Positions 43,319 to 50,888 of a stretch of DNA of 64,000 nucleotides are shown in pieces. The number at the start of each line of letters is the position of its first letter. Position 1 is the stretch's first letter. The notes under the pieces are model-generated. The model ran no database searches. It worked only from the letters and a program-made list of their open reading frames with translations, and was not told the DNA's origin. The DNA comes from JANQPX01 sp050633905 (lineage in GTDB: Bacteria > Pseudomonadota > Alphaproteobacteria > Geminicoccales > Geminicoccaceae): contig JBOEHJ010000013.1 of assembly GCA_050633905.1 (NCBI GenBank), forward strand, positions 181,010 to 245,009, read 5' to 3'. The position numbers and the translations under genes were made by a program.

Positions 43319-44179
43319 CCAGGAGCGCTCCACGTCGGCGCCGAGCGTTTCGTCATAGAGATCGATCCGGCGGTCGCGCAGCAGCTGGTTGAATTCGTTC
43401 AGTGTGCGTTTTCGGCGCGCATCCGAGAGGTCGACATCGGCATAGATGATCTCCTCGCCGGAAGCACTCGCCGGCCCGGCAAGAGGCCAGCCTCGATGAC
43501 CGACAATCAGGCTGCGGCCGAGGAAGAGTTGTTGCCGTTCCGTGCCGACGCGATCGGCTGCTGCAATGAAGAGGCTGTTGGAATGGGCAGCCGACATCGT
43601 CAGAATATTGGCCATGACTGGCATGTCTTCAGGCTGATCCGGCATTGGCACCCAGTTGGTCGGAATGCAGAGAAGATCAGCTCCTTGCACCGCCGCCATG
43701 CGAAAAATTTCCGGGAACCAACAATCGTAGCAGATCGCTGCGGCGATCCGGCCATAGCGGGTGTGCCAGACAGGCACGCCTTGATTGCCAGGTTCAAAGA
43801 ACAGATTCTCAGCTGCCCATAAATGGTTCTTACGATAAGTACCGATATGGCCTTCAGGGCCGATGGCGACGGCGCTGTTATAGAGCTTGCCGCCGTCATT
43901 TTCGGCGATACCGGCGACGATGATCATGTCCTTTTCGGCGGCAAAGGCCATCCAACTTTCCGTCGTCGATCCTGTCGGGACAGGCTCAGCCAGACTGAAC
44001 GCCTCGTCCCGGCTCTCGAAGACATAACCGGAATTGGAGAGCTCAGGCAGGACAGCGATCTTGGCGCCGTTCTGATGAGCATCCTCGAGGTAGCCCAAGG
44101 ACTTTTCGAGATTGGCACTGAGGTCACCGATCAACGGCTCCATCTGAATGCAGGCAATGCGCATGGTCGTTTCGGGCAT
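43313..44179 (-). CDS. Nitrilase-superfamily carbon-nitrogen hydrolase
   Basis: 288 residues from ATG at 44179. The catalytic triad is visible: glutamate in VLPELSNSGY (E46), lysine in TYRKNHLW and cysteine in AICYDCWFPEIFR. Such enzymes hydrolyse amides, nitriles or N-carbamoyl compounds. AAAGGGATG sits before the start. The neighbours (amidase remnant, Asp/Glu racemases, hydantoin-racemase-like gene, deacetylase remnant) suggest amide or hydantoin/ureide use. The frame is open upstream, but that part is the amidase remnant read in another frame. Confidence 0.85.
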   Translation of the reverse strand: MPETTMRIACIQMEPLIGDLSANLEKSLGYLEDAHQNGAKIAVLPELSNSGYVFESRDEAFSLAEPVPTGSTTESWMAFAAEKDMIIVAGIAENDGGKLYNSAVAIGPEGHIGTYRKNHLWAAENLFFEPGNQGVPVWHTRYGRIAAAICYDCWFPEIFRMAAVQGADLLCIPTNWVPMPDQPEDMPVMANILTMSAAHSNSLFIAAADRVGTERQQLFLGRSLIVGHRGWPLAGPASASGEEIIYADVDLSDARRKRTLNEFNQLLRDRRIDLYDETLGADVERSWY

Positions 44180-44202
44180 GACATCCCTTTCTTCCTGAGT
44201 GA

Positions 44203-44440
44203 TCAGAGCTTGGCGCGGGCGTTTTTCCAATCCTGCCGGGCTTCGTAGGCGTGGGCTAGGCGAAAGAGATCGGCTTCGCGAAAGGCGGGGGGTGCAATCT
44301 GAAGCCCAACCGGCAAACCGCGGATGTCGAAGCCAGAGCAGACCGATATCGCGGGCATACCGACCAGATTTCAGGGATAGGTGAGGTGCCATGAGGCGGC
44401 GAGCACGCTCTCATCGACATCGGCGGCATAACGCGATCGA
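44203..44440 (-). pseudogene. C-terminal remnant of an amidase-signature hydrolase
   Basis: The minus strand reads NLVGMPAISVCSGFDIRGLPVGLQIAPP and then a helix ending RLAHAYEARQDWKN before TGA at 44203. This is the standard ending of AS-family amidases (N-x-x-G-x-P-A-x-S and GLPVGLQ). An in-frame TGA stands where the family has tryptophan (YP-stop-NLVG), and the catalytic Ser-Ser-Lys part is absent. Confidence 0.6.
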
Positions 44441-44568
44441 CTTGCATCGAAATGTCGATGAAATCGAGTGTGATGCGACTTGAGCAGGTTTCCGTCATTG
44501 CCAATAATGAGGATAACAGGTCAGGATCAATGCTGTTGAGTTCGAAGTCTGATGCGGGAGCAGAGCAG

Positions 44569-45312
44569 ATGCGTGATAGCGTTAGTGACAGGCGGTTCCT
44601 AGGTATGCTCACGCCATCCTCGAACACCGTGCTCGAACCCTACACCGCCAAGATGTTATCCGACGTTCCCGACGTCACCGCGCATTTCGGCCGTTTCAAA
44701 GTCACGGAAATTTCCTTGAGGGACCAAGCGCTAGGTCAGTTCGACACCGAACCCATGCTGGAAGCTGCAAGCCTCCTTGCCGATGCCAAGGCGCATAGCA
44801 TCTGCTGGAACGGCACGTCAGCCGGCTGGCTTGGCTTCGAGCAGGACGAGGTTTTGTGCGAAAACATCACCGCAAGGACCGGCGTGCCCGCCTGCTCCTC
44901 CGTTCTTGCGCTAAACGAAGTGTTCGAGAAAACTAGCGTTAAGCGGTTTGCGCTGGTGACGCCTTATCTCGATGAAATCCAGGCACGTATCGTCGAGACT
45001 TATGCCGCTGCTGGCTTCGATTGCGTCGCTGAACGCCATCTCCGCGATCCCGGCAATTTCAGTTTTTCCGAAGTCAGCGAGACGACAATCGCCGGTATGT
45101 GTCGCGAGGTCGCCAAGGCGGACGGTGTTCAGGCGATCGCGATTTTCTGCACCAACCTCCGCGGTATCGCCGTGGTTCCTGAGCTGGAGGCCGAGCTTGG
45201 CCTGCCTATCTACGACACGGTGGCTATAGCACTCTGGAAGTCACTTAAAGTTGCAGGAGTCGACCCCACCCGGGTCCGGGGATGGGGGCGGTTGTTTCAG
45301 GAGGTCGCCTGA
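44569..45312 (+). CDS. Asp/Glu racemase-superfamily protein, maleate isomerase/arylmalonate decarboxylase type
   Basis: About 247 residues from ATG at 44569 (GGGAG nine bases upstream; the frame is open to 44452). The start FLGMLTPSSNTVLEPY is characteristic of maleate-isomerase-like members. The second catalytic cysteine is present in AIFCTNLRGI, and the first half-site is CWNGTSAGWLG. These enzymes move a proton or isomerise through a cysteine. The substrate is unknown, probably a dicarboxylate or malonate derivative given the amide-hydrolase neighbours. Confidence 0.82.
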   Translation: MRDSVSDRRFLGMLTPSSNTVLEPYTAKMLSDVPDVTAHFGRFKVTEISLRDQALGQFDTEPMLEAASLLADAKAHSICWNGTSAGWLGFEQDEVLCENITARTGVPACSSVLALNEVFEKTSVKRFALVTPYLDEIQARIVETYAAAGFDCVAERHLRDPGNFSFSEVSETTIAGMCREVAKADGVQAIAIFCTNLRGIAVVPELEAELGLPIYDTVAIALWKSLKVAGVDPTRVRGWGRLFQEVA

Positions 45313-45314
45313 TC

Positions 45315-45715
45315 ATGTCTGAGGAGGATGGCTTTCAGGCCCGCGACTTCGTTGGATATGGTTCTGATCCGCCGGGTCCCGGTTGGCCCGGTGGTGCGCG
45401 CGTCGCCGTCTCGGTCGTGATCAATGTCGAAGAAGGCTCTGAGCATTCGATCCGCCGAGGCGATGCCATCAACGATAATATCGACGGCGTACGGGGAATT
45501 TTTCGCGCTATCTGATCGACGCCTATGATTGGTTGTATGAGGAGGGTGAACGCTAGTCGCGGATGATGAGCATTGGTCTCCATCTCCGCATCATCAGTAG
45601 GCCAGAGCGGATCAAGGGGCTGGCCGATACGCGTGCCCATATCCAGCGGAAGGGCGGCGCCTGGTTTGCCAAACGGGATCGGATCGCCCGCCACTGGCTG
45701 CAGCGTTTTGGATGA
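45315..45715 (+). pseudogene. Internally deleted polysaccharide deacetylase/allantoinase (PuuE-like)
   Basis: The first part reads DFVGYGSDPPGPGWPGGARVAVSVV and EEGSEHSI, the usual start of PuuE-like allantoinases. After about 45510 the frame breaks. A later frame reads MMSIGLHLRII, RPERIKGLADTRAHI, GGAWFAKRDRIARHW, the usual end of the same family. The whole catalytic middle (about 200 residues with the metal-binding histidines) is missing. Confidence 0.65.
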
Positions 45716-45737
45716 GACAACGTCGAAGGAGAAGGTC

Positions 45738-46487
45738 ATGCGGTTTTTGCTGATCAACGGCAACACCAGCGCCTTCGTCACCGAACGTGCGGTGGAGGAG
45801 GCACAAAGGGCCGTGTCCTCGGGCACGGAGATCGTTGGTGTCACAGGCGAAACCGGTGCTAGCATCATTGCGACCCGGGTCGAAAACGCCCTTGCTGAGC
45901 GGGAAATGATCACGCTCGCCGCAAAACACGGCAAGGGCGTCGACGGCGTCCTGATCGCCGTCTCCTTCGATACGGCCCTGCCAGCCCTTCGCGAACTCAT
46001 GCCCGTGCCCGTTGTCGGCATGACCGAGGCGGCCATGCTCACGGCTTATCTTATCGGCAGTCGCATTGGTCTGGTTTCCCTGGGGGGCCGGGTTCAGCCG
46101 GTCTACGCCGAGCTGATCCGTGGTTACGATCTCGATCGCCGGATCGCCGGCTGGGAAATCATCTCATCGGACGAGGCCTATTCACCGGACGATCCTAATG
46201 CAATCGATTCATCCGTCATCGATGCTTGTAGCCGCTTGGTCGAGGACCAGAGATCGGAGGTTATCGTGCTGCTGGGTGCCGTCATGTCTGGCGTCGCAAG
46301 ACGCCTTCAAAGCGCGTTGCCCGTGCCCTTGATCGACGGCATCACGGCAGCGACCCACCAACTCGAAGCCCTGATCAGCATGAACTTGCCAAAAGCGCAG
46401 ATAGGAAGCTTTGCCCCTCCAGGCACACGCGACCTTAAAGGCGTTGATCCTGCCATCGGCACTGCTTTGCAAGACGGCACGATCTGA
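45738..46487 (+). CDS. Hydantoin-racemase-like Asp/Glu racemase-family protein
   Basis: 249 residues from ATG at 45738, with GAAGGAGA upstream. The start FLLINGNTSAFVTERAVEEA and the ends of both lobes match hydantoin racemases (HyuA group). Both residues that act as acid and base in the family appear changed. The first site reads IAVSFDTALP where IACF is expected (position about 75-76), and the second reads LLGAVMSG where LGCAGM is expected (position about 181). It may therefore have a different reaction or a binding role. The only cysteine I see is at 164, outside either site. Confidence 0.8.
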   Translation: MRFLLINGNTSAFVTERAVEEAQRAVSSGTEIVGVTGETGASIIATRVENALAEREMITLAAKHGKGVDGVLIAVSFDTALPALRELMPVPVVGMTEAAMLTAYLIGSRIGLVSLGGRVQPVYAELIRGYDLDRRIAGWEIISSDEAYSPDDPNAIDSSVIDACSRLVEDQRSEVIVLLGAVMSGVARRLQSALPVPLIDGITAATHQLEALISMNLPKAQIGSFAPPGTRDLKGVDPAIGTALQDGTI

Positions 46488-46558
46488 CTTGCCAGTTACT
46501 GTCAGGGAATCACTGAGAAACGACTTTCAGAAAATTGCGTGGGGATTGGAATGGATAT

Positions 46559-46571
46559 TGTATCGGATACA
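46559..46571. repeat. TGTATC-G-GATACA palindrome
   Basis: A perfect 13-base inverted repeat with one central base, in the gap between convergent genes. Its form resembles operator sites of FCD-type GntR regulators; a GntR gene lies at 47035-47745. Function is unproven. Confidence 0.35.
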
Positions 46572-46664
46572 GTAGGTTTCCCCCCCACCTCCTGACCCCG
46601 CACCCTCAACGTGTAGGTTGTGGGGGAACAGGCCAAGTGCATTCGTCCAGGCCATGCCTCGCCA

Positions 46665-46985
46665 CTAGCTTTCGCCGATATCGATGAAGACGCCGCCATC
46701 CTTGATCTTCACGGGATAGGTCTTGAGTGCAACACAAGCCGGCGCGACGGTTGGGATGCCGGAGCGATAGTCGAAGGCGCCGAAATGCAACGGGCACTCG
46801 ATCTCATGACCATCGACGATACCGTCGGCCAGATGGGCATGCTCATGGGTGCAATGTCCGTCGGTCGCGAAGAACTCACCGTCAGGGGCGTGATAGATCG
46901 CGAAGGTGCGTTCCCCGTGATCGAATCTCTGAACGCCTTCCTCTTCGATATCGTCCACGCTGCATGCTCGAACGAATGTTCCCAT
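46665..46985 (-). CDS. Rieske-type [2Fe-2S] ferredoxin
   Basis: 106 residues. The two cluster half-sites are clear: CTHEHAHL (C-x-H, near residue 45) and CPLHFGAFD (C-x-x-H, near residue 64). It resembles the small ferredoxin subunits that pass electrons to oxygenases. GAAGGAAG precedes the ATG. It lies 50 bases downstream of the GntR gene in the same direction and near a divergent di-iron hydroxylase-family gene, for which it is the natural electron donor candidate. No reductase gene is visible here. Confidence 0.87.
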   Translation of the reverse strand: MGTFVRACSVDDIEEEGVQRFDHGERTFAIYHAPDGEFFATDGHCTHEHAHLADGIVDGHEIECPLHFGAFDYRSGIPTVAPACVALKTYPVKIKDGGVFIDIGES

Positions 46986-47034
46986 CGCTGATACTTCCTT
47001 CGCTGTTGGAACAGAAACGTCGTTTCGACAGTTT

Positions 47035-47745
47035 TCATGCCACGTACTTGCGCTGACCCTTCTGTTTCTTCATCCGGAGCCTCTCCGTCGATCGGTTCTC
47101 ATCGTGATACAATCGGAGATGGGCCTTGATCGCTTCGATGCAGCCATCGGCATCACGCTGGATGGCCGTTTCGTAAATCGCTCTGTGCTCGTCGATAGTT
47201 CCCGGTACGAGAAAGCCGAAATTGTCGATCTGGGCTGCGGCATACATGCGGAAAGTATCGTAGACCGACCGATAGCGGCGCATCAGCAACCTGGAGCCGC
47301 AGGCCGAGAGCACAGCACTGTGGAACGCCCAGTCGAGTTTGGACCAGCGCTGCGCGAATAGTGTGATGTCATCGGCATGCGCCATCTGGTTTTCGATATA
47401 AGCGAGGTTGTGATGCGCGGCGTTGATGGCCATTTCCCATTCGAAGTCGCCGCGTTTCACCGCAAGCTCCGCCGCCTCGCACTCCAAAAGCAGCCGTAAA
47501 TGCGCCGCCTCGCGAAACGTCTCCTCGTCATAGGAGGCGACGCGGAAACCGGCATTCTTGACCAGTAAGACCATGCCCTCGCCCGAGAGGCGCAGGAGCG
47601 CCTCGCGCAGTACACCCGGCGTGCAGTTCAGCTCCTCCTTCAGATATTGCGGCTTGAGCTGCTCGCCTGAGCGCCACCGGCCCCAGATCAGATCCTCACG
47701 GAGGGTATTGTATATCGATGAATCGTCGGGGTGATCATCTGCCAT
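47035..47745 (-). CDS. GntR-family transcriptional regulator (FCD type)
   Basis: 236 residues from ATG at 47745. The N-terminal winged helix reads YNTLREDLIWGRWRSGEQLKPQYLKEEL and LREALLRLSGEGMV. A helical FCD effector domain follows, with FHSAVLSACGS and TIDEHRAIYEAI-like metal/effector positions (H in DEHRAIYETAI). It is divergent from the fatty-acid-hydroxylase-family gene, with two palindromes between them that are probable operators. Its message likely continues into the ferredoxin gene. The ATG was chosen because the upstream 69 codons carry no domain and overlap the operator. Confidence 0.87.
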   Translation of the reverse strand: MADDHPDDSSIYNTLREDLIWGRWRSGEQLKPQYLKEELNCTPGVLREALLRLSGEGMVLLVKNAGFRVASYDEETFREAAHLRLLLECEAAELAVKRGDFEWEMAINAAHHNLAYIENQMAHADDITLFAQRWSKLDWAFHSAVLSACGSRLLMRRYRSVYDTFRMYAAAQIDNFGFLVPGTIDEHRAIYETAIQRDADGCIEAIKAHLRLYHDENRSTERLRMKKQKGQRKYVA

Positions 47746-47823
47746 GGGAAACCTGTCACTGCGGGAAACGGCGAGGCAATGCCTCAATGCACATTGTTCC
47801 TGAATGAACGTCGAAAGGAAAGA

Positions 47824-47839
47824 ATATTTTCGAAAATAT
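47824..47839. promoter_or_regulatory. Palindromic operator candidate 1
   Basis: ATATTTTCGAAAATAT is a perfect 16-base palindrome in the divergent gap. Its core TTTTCGAAAA is repeated 19 bases further on. Tandem identical palindromes at this spacing (about two helix turns) are typical of cooperative repressor binding. Confidence 0.6.
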
Positions 47840-47843
47840 AAAG

Positions 47844-47855
47844 ATTTTCGAAAAT
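47844..47855. promoter_or_regulatory. Palindromic operator candidate 2
   Basis: ATTTTCGAAAAT is a perfect 12-base palindrome sharing the TTTTCGAAAA core with the site at 47824-47839. A TTGACA hexamer (47859-47864) follows at once, so a bound protein would sit on the promoter of the hydroxylase-family gene. Confidence 0.6.
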
Positions 47856-47858
47856 TTC

Positions 47859-47864
47859 TTGACA
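47859..47864 (+). promoter_or_regulatory. Probable -35 element of the hydroxylase-family gene
   Basis: TTGACA, 56 bases before the ATG at 47920 and directly after the second palindrome. The matching -10 is poor (nothing close to TATAAT 17 bases on), so assignment rests on the -35 and on position. Confidence 0.4.
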
Positions 47865-47919
47865 CTGTCATGTCAGCCAACAAAAGTGAATCCTGGAGTA
47901 GGATTGCAGAGGAATCGCC

Positions 47920-48939
47920 ATGGCCAAGCCGAAGACGACGATCGATGAGCATGGACAGGTGCGCGACCGTCGCGGCGAGTGGCGCTCCGGTCGACCGGTC
48001 TATCTGGAGCCGCTGCTGGACGATCCCGCGAATGTCAAGAAAATCCTCAAGTGGCTGACCGGATTCCCCGGCTTCTTCTTTCCTTGGTTCGCGCTCTACA
48101 TGGTCGTGATCGGGATATCGTTTGTCTGGTTTACGCCGGCCATGGAGCGCATGCAGACACTTGAACTTGGCTGGATGGCGGAAATTCTTCTGCGCAACCT
48201 GGTGATCCTATGGATCTGGAACGGCGCCTTTCATCTCTGGTTCTATAGCTGCAAGATGCAGGGCCGCCTCAAGAAGTACAACGCCAACTGGCAGTCGACC
48301 GACAACGGCACCTTTCTCTTCAACGACCAGGTCTACGACAACGTCTTCTGGGCGCATGTCGGCCTGGTGATCTGGACGGCTTACGAGTGCGCGCTCTGGT
48401 GGTGCTACGCCAATAACTGGCTGCCCTATCTCGACCCGGTTGAGCATCCCATCATCTTCTGCCTGATGATGATGGCCGTGCCGTTCTGGCGGAATTTTCA
48501 TTTCTATTGGATCCATCGCCTGATCCATTGGAAGCCGCTCTACGACACTGTGCATTATCTCCATCACAAAAACGTCAATGTTGGCCCCTGGTCGGGCATG
48601 GCGATGCATCCGGTCGAGCATCTGCTCTACTTCTCCTGCATGCTGATCCACGTAATCGTGCCAACCCATCCGCTGCACATGCTGTTCAACGGCTTCCAGA
48701 CAGGGCTCGGCCCGGCGGTCAGCCATTCTGGCTTCGATGAGATCGTGTTCGGGGACGAGGCAGCGATCCGCAATGACCGCTATATGCACTATCTCCACCA
48801 CCGTTATCACAACGTGAACTACGGCGAGAGCAACGTGCCGCTGGATAAGTGGTTCGGCAGCCTGCACGACGGCTCGCCCGAAGCGGATGCGCATTTCCGA
48901 CGCGTGCATAGCGAACGGGTCAAGGCCGGCGCCGCATGA
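47920..48939 (+). CDS. Sterol desaturase/fatty acid hydroxylase superfamily di-iron membrane enzyme
   Basis: 339 residues with about four transmembrane helices and the histidine clusters of the superfamily: HRLIH (near residue 200), HYLHHKNVN (near 213) and a late HYLHHRYHNVNYG (near 290). The di-iron site would hydroxylate or desaturate a lipid-like substrate. The nearby Rieske ferredoxin (46665-46985) is a candidate electron donor and the divergent GntR protein the likely regulator. GAGG lies before the ATG. The substrate is unknown. Confidence 0.85.
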   Translation: MAKPKTTIDEHGQVRDRRGEWRSGRPVYLEPLLDDPANVKKILKWLTGFPGFFFPWFALYMVVIGISFVWFTPAMERMQTLELGWMAEILLRNLVILWIWNGAFHLWFYSCKMQGRLKKYNANWQSTDNGTFLFNDQVYDNVFWAHVGLVIWTAYECALWWCYANNWLPYLDPVEHPIIFCLMMMAVPFWRNFHFYWIHRLIHWKPLYDTVHYLHHKNVNVGPWSGMAMHPVEHLLYFSCMLIHVIVPTHPLHMLFNGFQTGLGPAVSHSGFDEIVFGDEAAIRNDRYMHYLHHRYHNVNYGESNVPLDKWFGSLHDGSPEADAHFRRVHSERVKAGAA

Positions 48940-49306
48940 GTAATGGCATCATCCCGCCGCCGCGACATGCTGATGCCGTCCGACGTCAGGCGGCTTGACG
49001 AGTGGCTACGCATGTCGTGTTGAAATTTTTGCTAAGAGCCATTGGCTCTTTTTCGCACGCCATGTCGCAACGAGGCGCGGTGGCTTCTCCGCGTCTTTTC
49101 TCAACAATAACCGAAACAAGCGTTCGGTGCCCTTAGATCTCAAAGCGGAAGAGGGGATTGCTGCCCTTAAGGCGATCGTCGCCACCGACGACGCTTCGAT
49201 CAGCTCATTGTGATTGGCATCGCCCGACCTTGATCCCATATTGCGATTGCAGAATACGACGCTGGTATGTTTTGAGAGCGCGCGGTTTCGACGACTGGGA
49301 TCATGG
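48940..49306. other. Gene-free stretch
   Basis: A 26-codon frame starting near 48943 and a longer frame ending at 49213 show no recognisable family. The stretch should hold the promoter of the cyclase gene. Confidence 0.35.
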
Positions 49307-50629
49307 ATGCAAAGCGGAGTCCAAAGTCCGGAGAATCCAATCGAGGACACTTTTCGTGAAGCCGAGCAAGCGGGTCTCAGGATCGCCATCAAGGGCCGAA
49401 CGGTCGCTCTCCTGCTGCTCGGGACCTTCCTGGTCCTGTCACGCAGGGCAAACCCGGAGCATGCGCTTGAGCTCGGTATCGGTATCGCTGGATTCGCAGC
49501 ACTTGGCCTCATTCATTACGCTCTCATCGGAACTCGTTATGACAGAGCATGGCTGAAATACGCCTTCGTCGCGTTTGATATCGCAGTCCTGTCAATGCTC
49601 ATGGCGACACAGCCATTGTTCGAGACGATCGACGTGCCCCAAGTCATGACGTTCCGAAACGCGGTTTTTCCGTTTTACTTTCTGATCCTCGGCGTGGCTG
49701 CCTTCAGCTTCTCGCCAGGTCTGGTGATCTGGTCTGGCGTCGTCGGTGTCGTCGGCTGGCTCAGCGCTTTCGCTTGGGCCATCCGTGACATGCCGGAGCG
49801 TCTCAGTTGGAGCGACATCGGCCCATCACCGACGACGGAGCACTTCTTTTCGATCTTCTTCAATCCCAACTTCGTCGGCGGCGGCAGCCGCATTCAGGAA
49901 TCGCTCGCTTATTTTCTGGTGGCCGTCTTGATCGCCATCGTCACGTGGCGCGCGCGGGCGACCGTGCGCCGGCAATGGGAATTGGATCAGGAGAGGCGCA
50001 CTCTGTCCGAAGTCTTCGGTCAATATGTTCCAAAGACCATTGCCAATGCGCTGATCAGCGATCGAGGGCTGCTCGAACCGGTCGAGGGGACGGCGACGGT
50101 CCTGTTCATCGACGTCGCTAGCTTCACGAGGATGACAGAGATAAATGGACCACGCAGCGTGGTCGGCGTTTTGAATGCATTCTTCGACGAGGCGACAGCG
50201 ACGATCACGCGTTATGACGGCGTCGTCACGCAGTTCATCGGCGATGCCATCATGGCGACCTTCAACCTGCCTGTCAGAGACCCTGAACACGCCGCCAACG
50301 CCGTGCGCGCTGCGCTGGATATTATCGACCTGACCGCGAAGCGCACATTCGACGGCGAGCGATTGACGATCCGTGCCGGGATCGCAACCGGCCCGGTCAT
50401 TGCCGGTAGCGTCGGCGGGGGCGGCCGGCAGTCCTATTCACTCTATGGCGATACGGTCAATCTGTCGGCGCGGCTGGAGGACCTCAACAAAGAGCAAGGC
50501 ACCCTGATCCTGATGGATAAGACCACGGTCGAGCGCCTCGTCGATTTTCCCACGCGAGAAATCGGGCTCGTTGATGTTCGTGGATTCTCAGAGCCTGTGG
50601 CCATATTCACGACGAGCAGTGGAGACTAG
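49307..50629 (+). CDS. Membrane-bound class III adenylate/guanylate cyclase
   Basis: About 440 residues. The N-terminal half has about six transmembrane helices, then a linker and a class III cyclase catalytic domain from about residue 255: the first metal aspartate in TVLFIDVASFTRMTE, the second in QFIGDAIMATFN, and the transition-state region in YSLYGDTVNLSARLE. It would make cAMP (or cGMP) in response to a membrane signal. Start is uncertain: ATG at 49307 or a TTG at 49214, neither with a good ribosome site. It stands alone in front of soxC. Confidence 0.85.
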   Translation: MQSGVQSPENPIEDTFREAEQAGLRIAIKGRTVALLLLGTFLVLSRRANPEHALELGIGIAGFAALGLIHYALIGTRYDRAWLKYAFVAFDIAVLSMLMATQPLFETIDVPQVMTFRNAVFPFYFLILGVAAFSFSPGLVIWSGVVGVVGWLSAFAWAIRDMPERLSWSDIGPSPTTEHFFSIFFNPNFVGGGSRIQESLAYFLVAVLIAIVTWRARATVRRQWELDQERRTLSEVFGQYVPKTIANALISDRGLLEPVEGTATVLFIDVASFTRMTEINGPRSVVGVLNAFFDEATATITRYDGVVTQFIGDAIMATFNLPVRDPEHAANAVRAALDIIDLTAKRTFDGERLTIRAGIATGPVIAGSVGGGGRQSYSLYGDTVNLSARLEDLNKEQGTLILMDKTTVERLVDFPTREIGLVDVRGFSEPVAIFTTSSGD

Positions 50630-50888
50630 CGGGCGCCGTTGCCTGTGAGGTCCATGGCGGTGGTCCTGCCGTGACACGAGGCAGGCTTGCCCAGCAAAGC
50701 TTTCGTCACGGTCACTTGCCGATCCTCTCCAGCCGCAACACCTTATTGTAGGAAAGCGCCAAGACTGGACTCGCGAGGGAATGGCTCGAGCAGCATAGCG
50801 CACGCGATTGCCCGCTGCTGCGGCCCGGACGTGATCCGGACGAATAGAGTGGCAAATAGAAAACGAGAATAACCCAAGGGAGGCGTTC

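Noticed and set aside
46575..46615. C-rich/G-rich inverted repeat as a rho-independent terminator
   Set aside because: A run of C and a run of G can pair, but the loop is long and no T-run follows on either strand.
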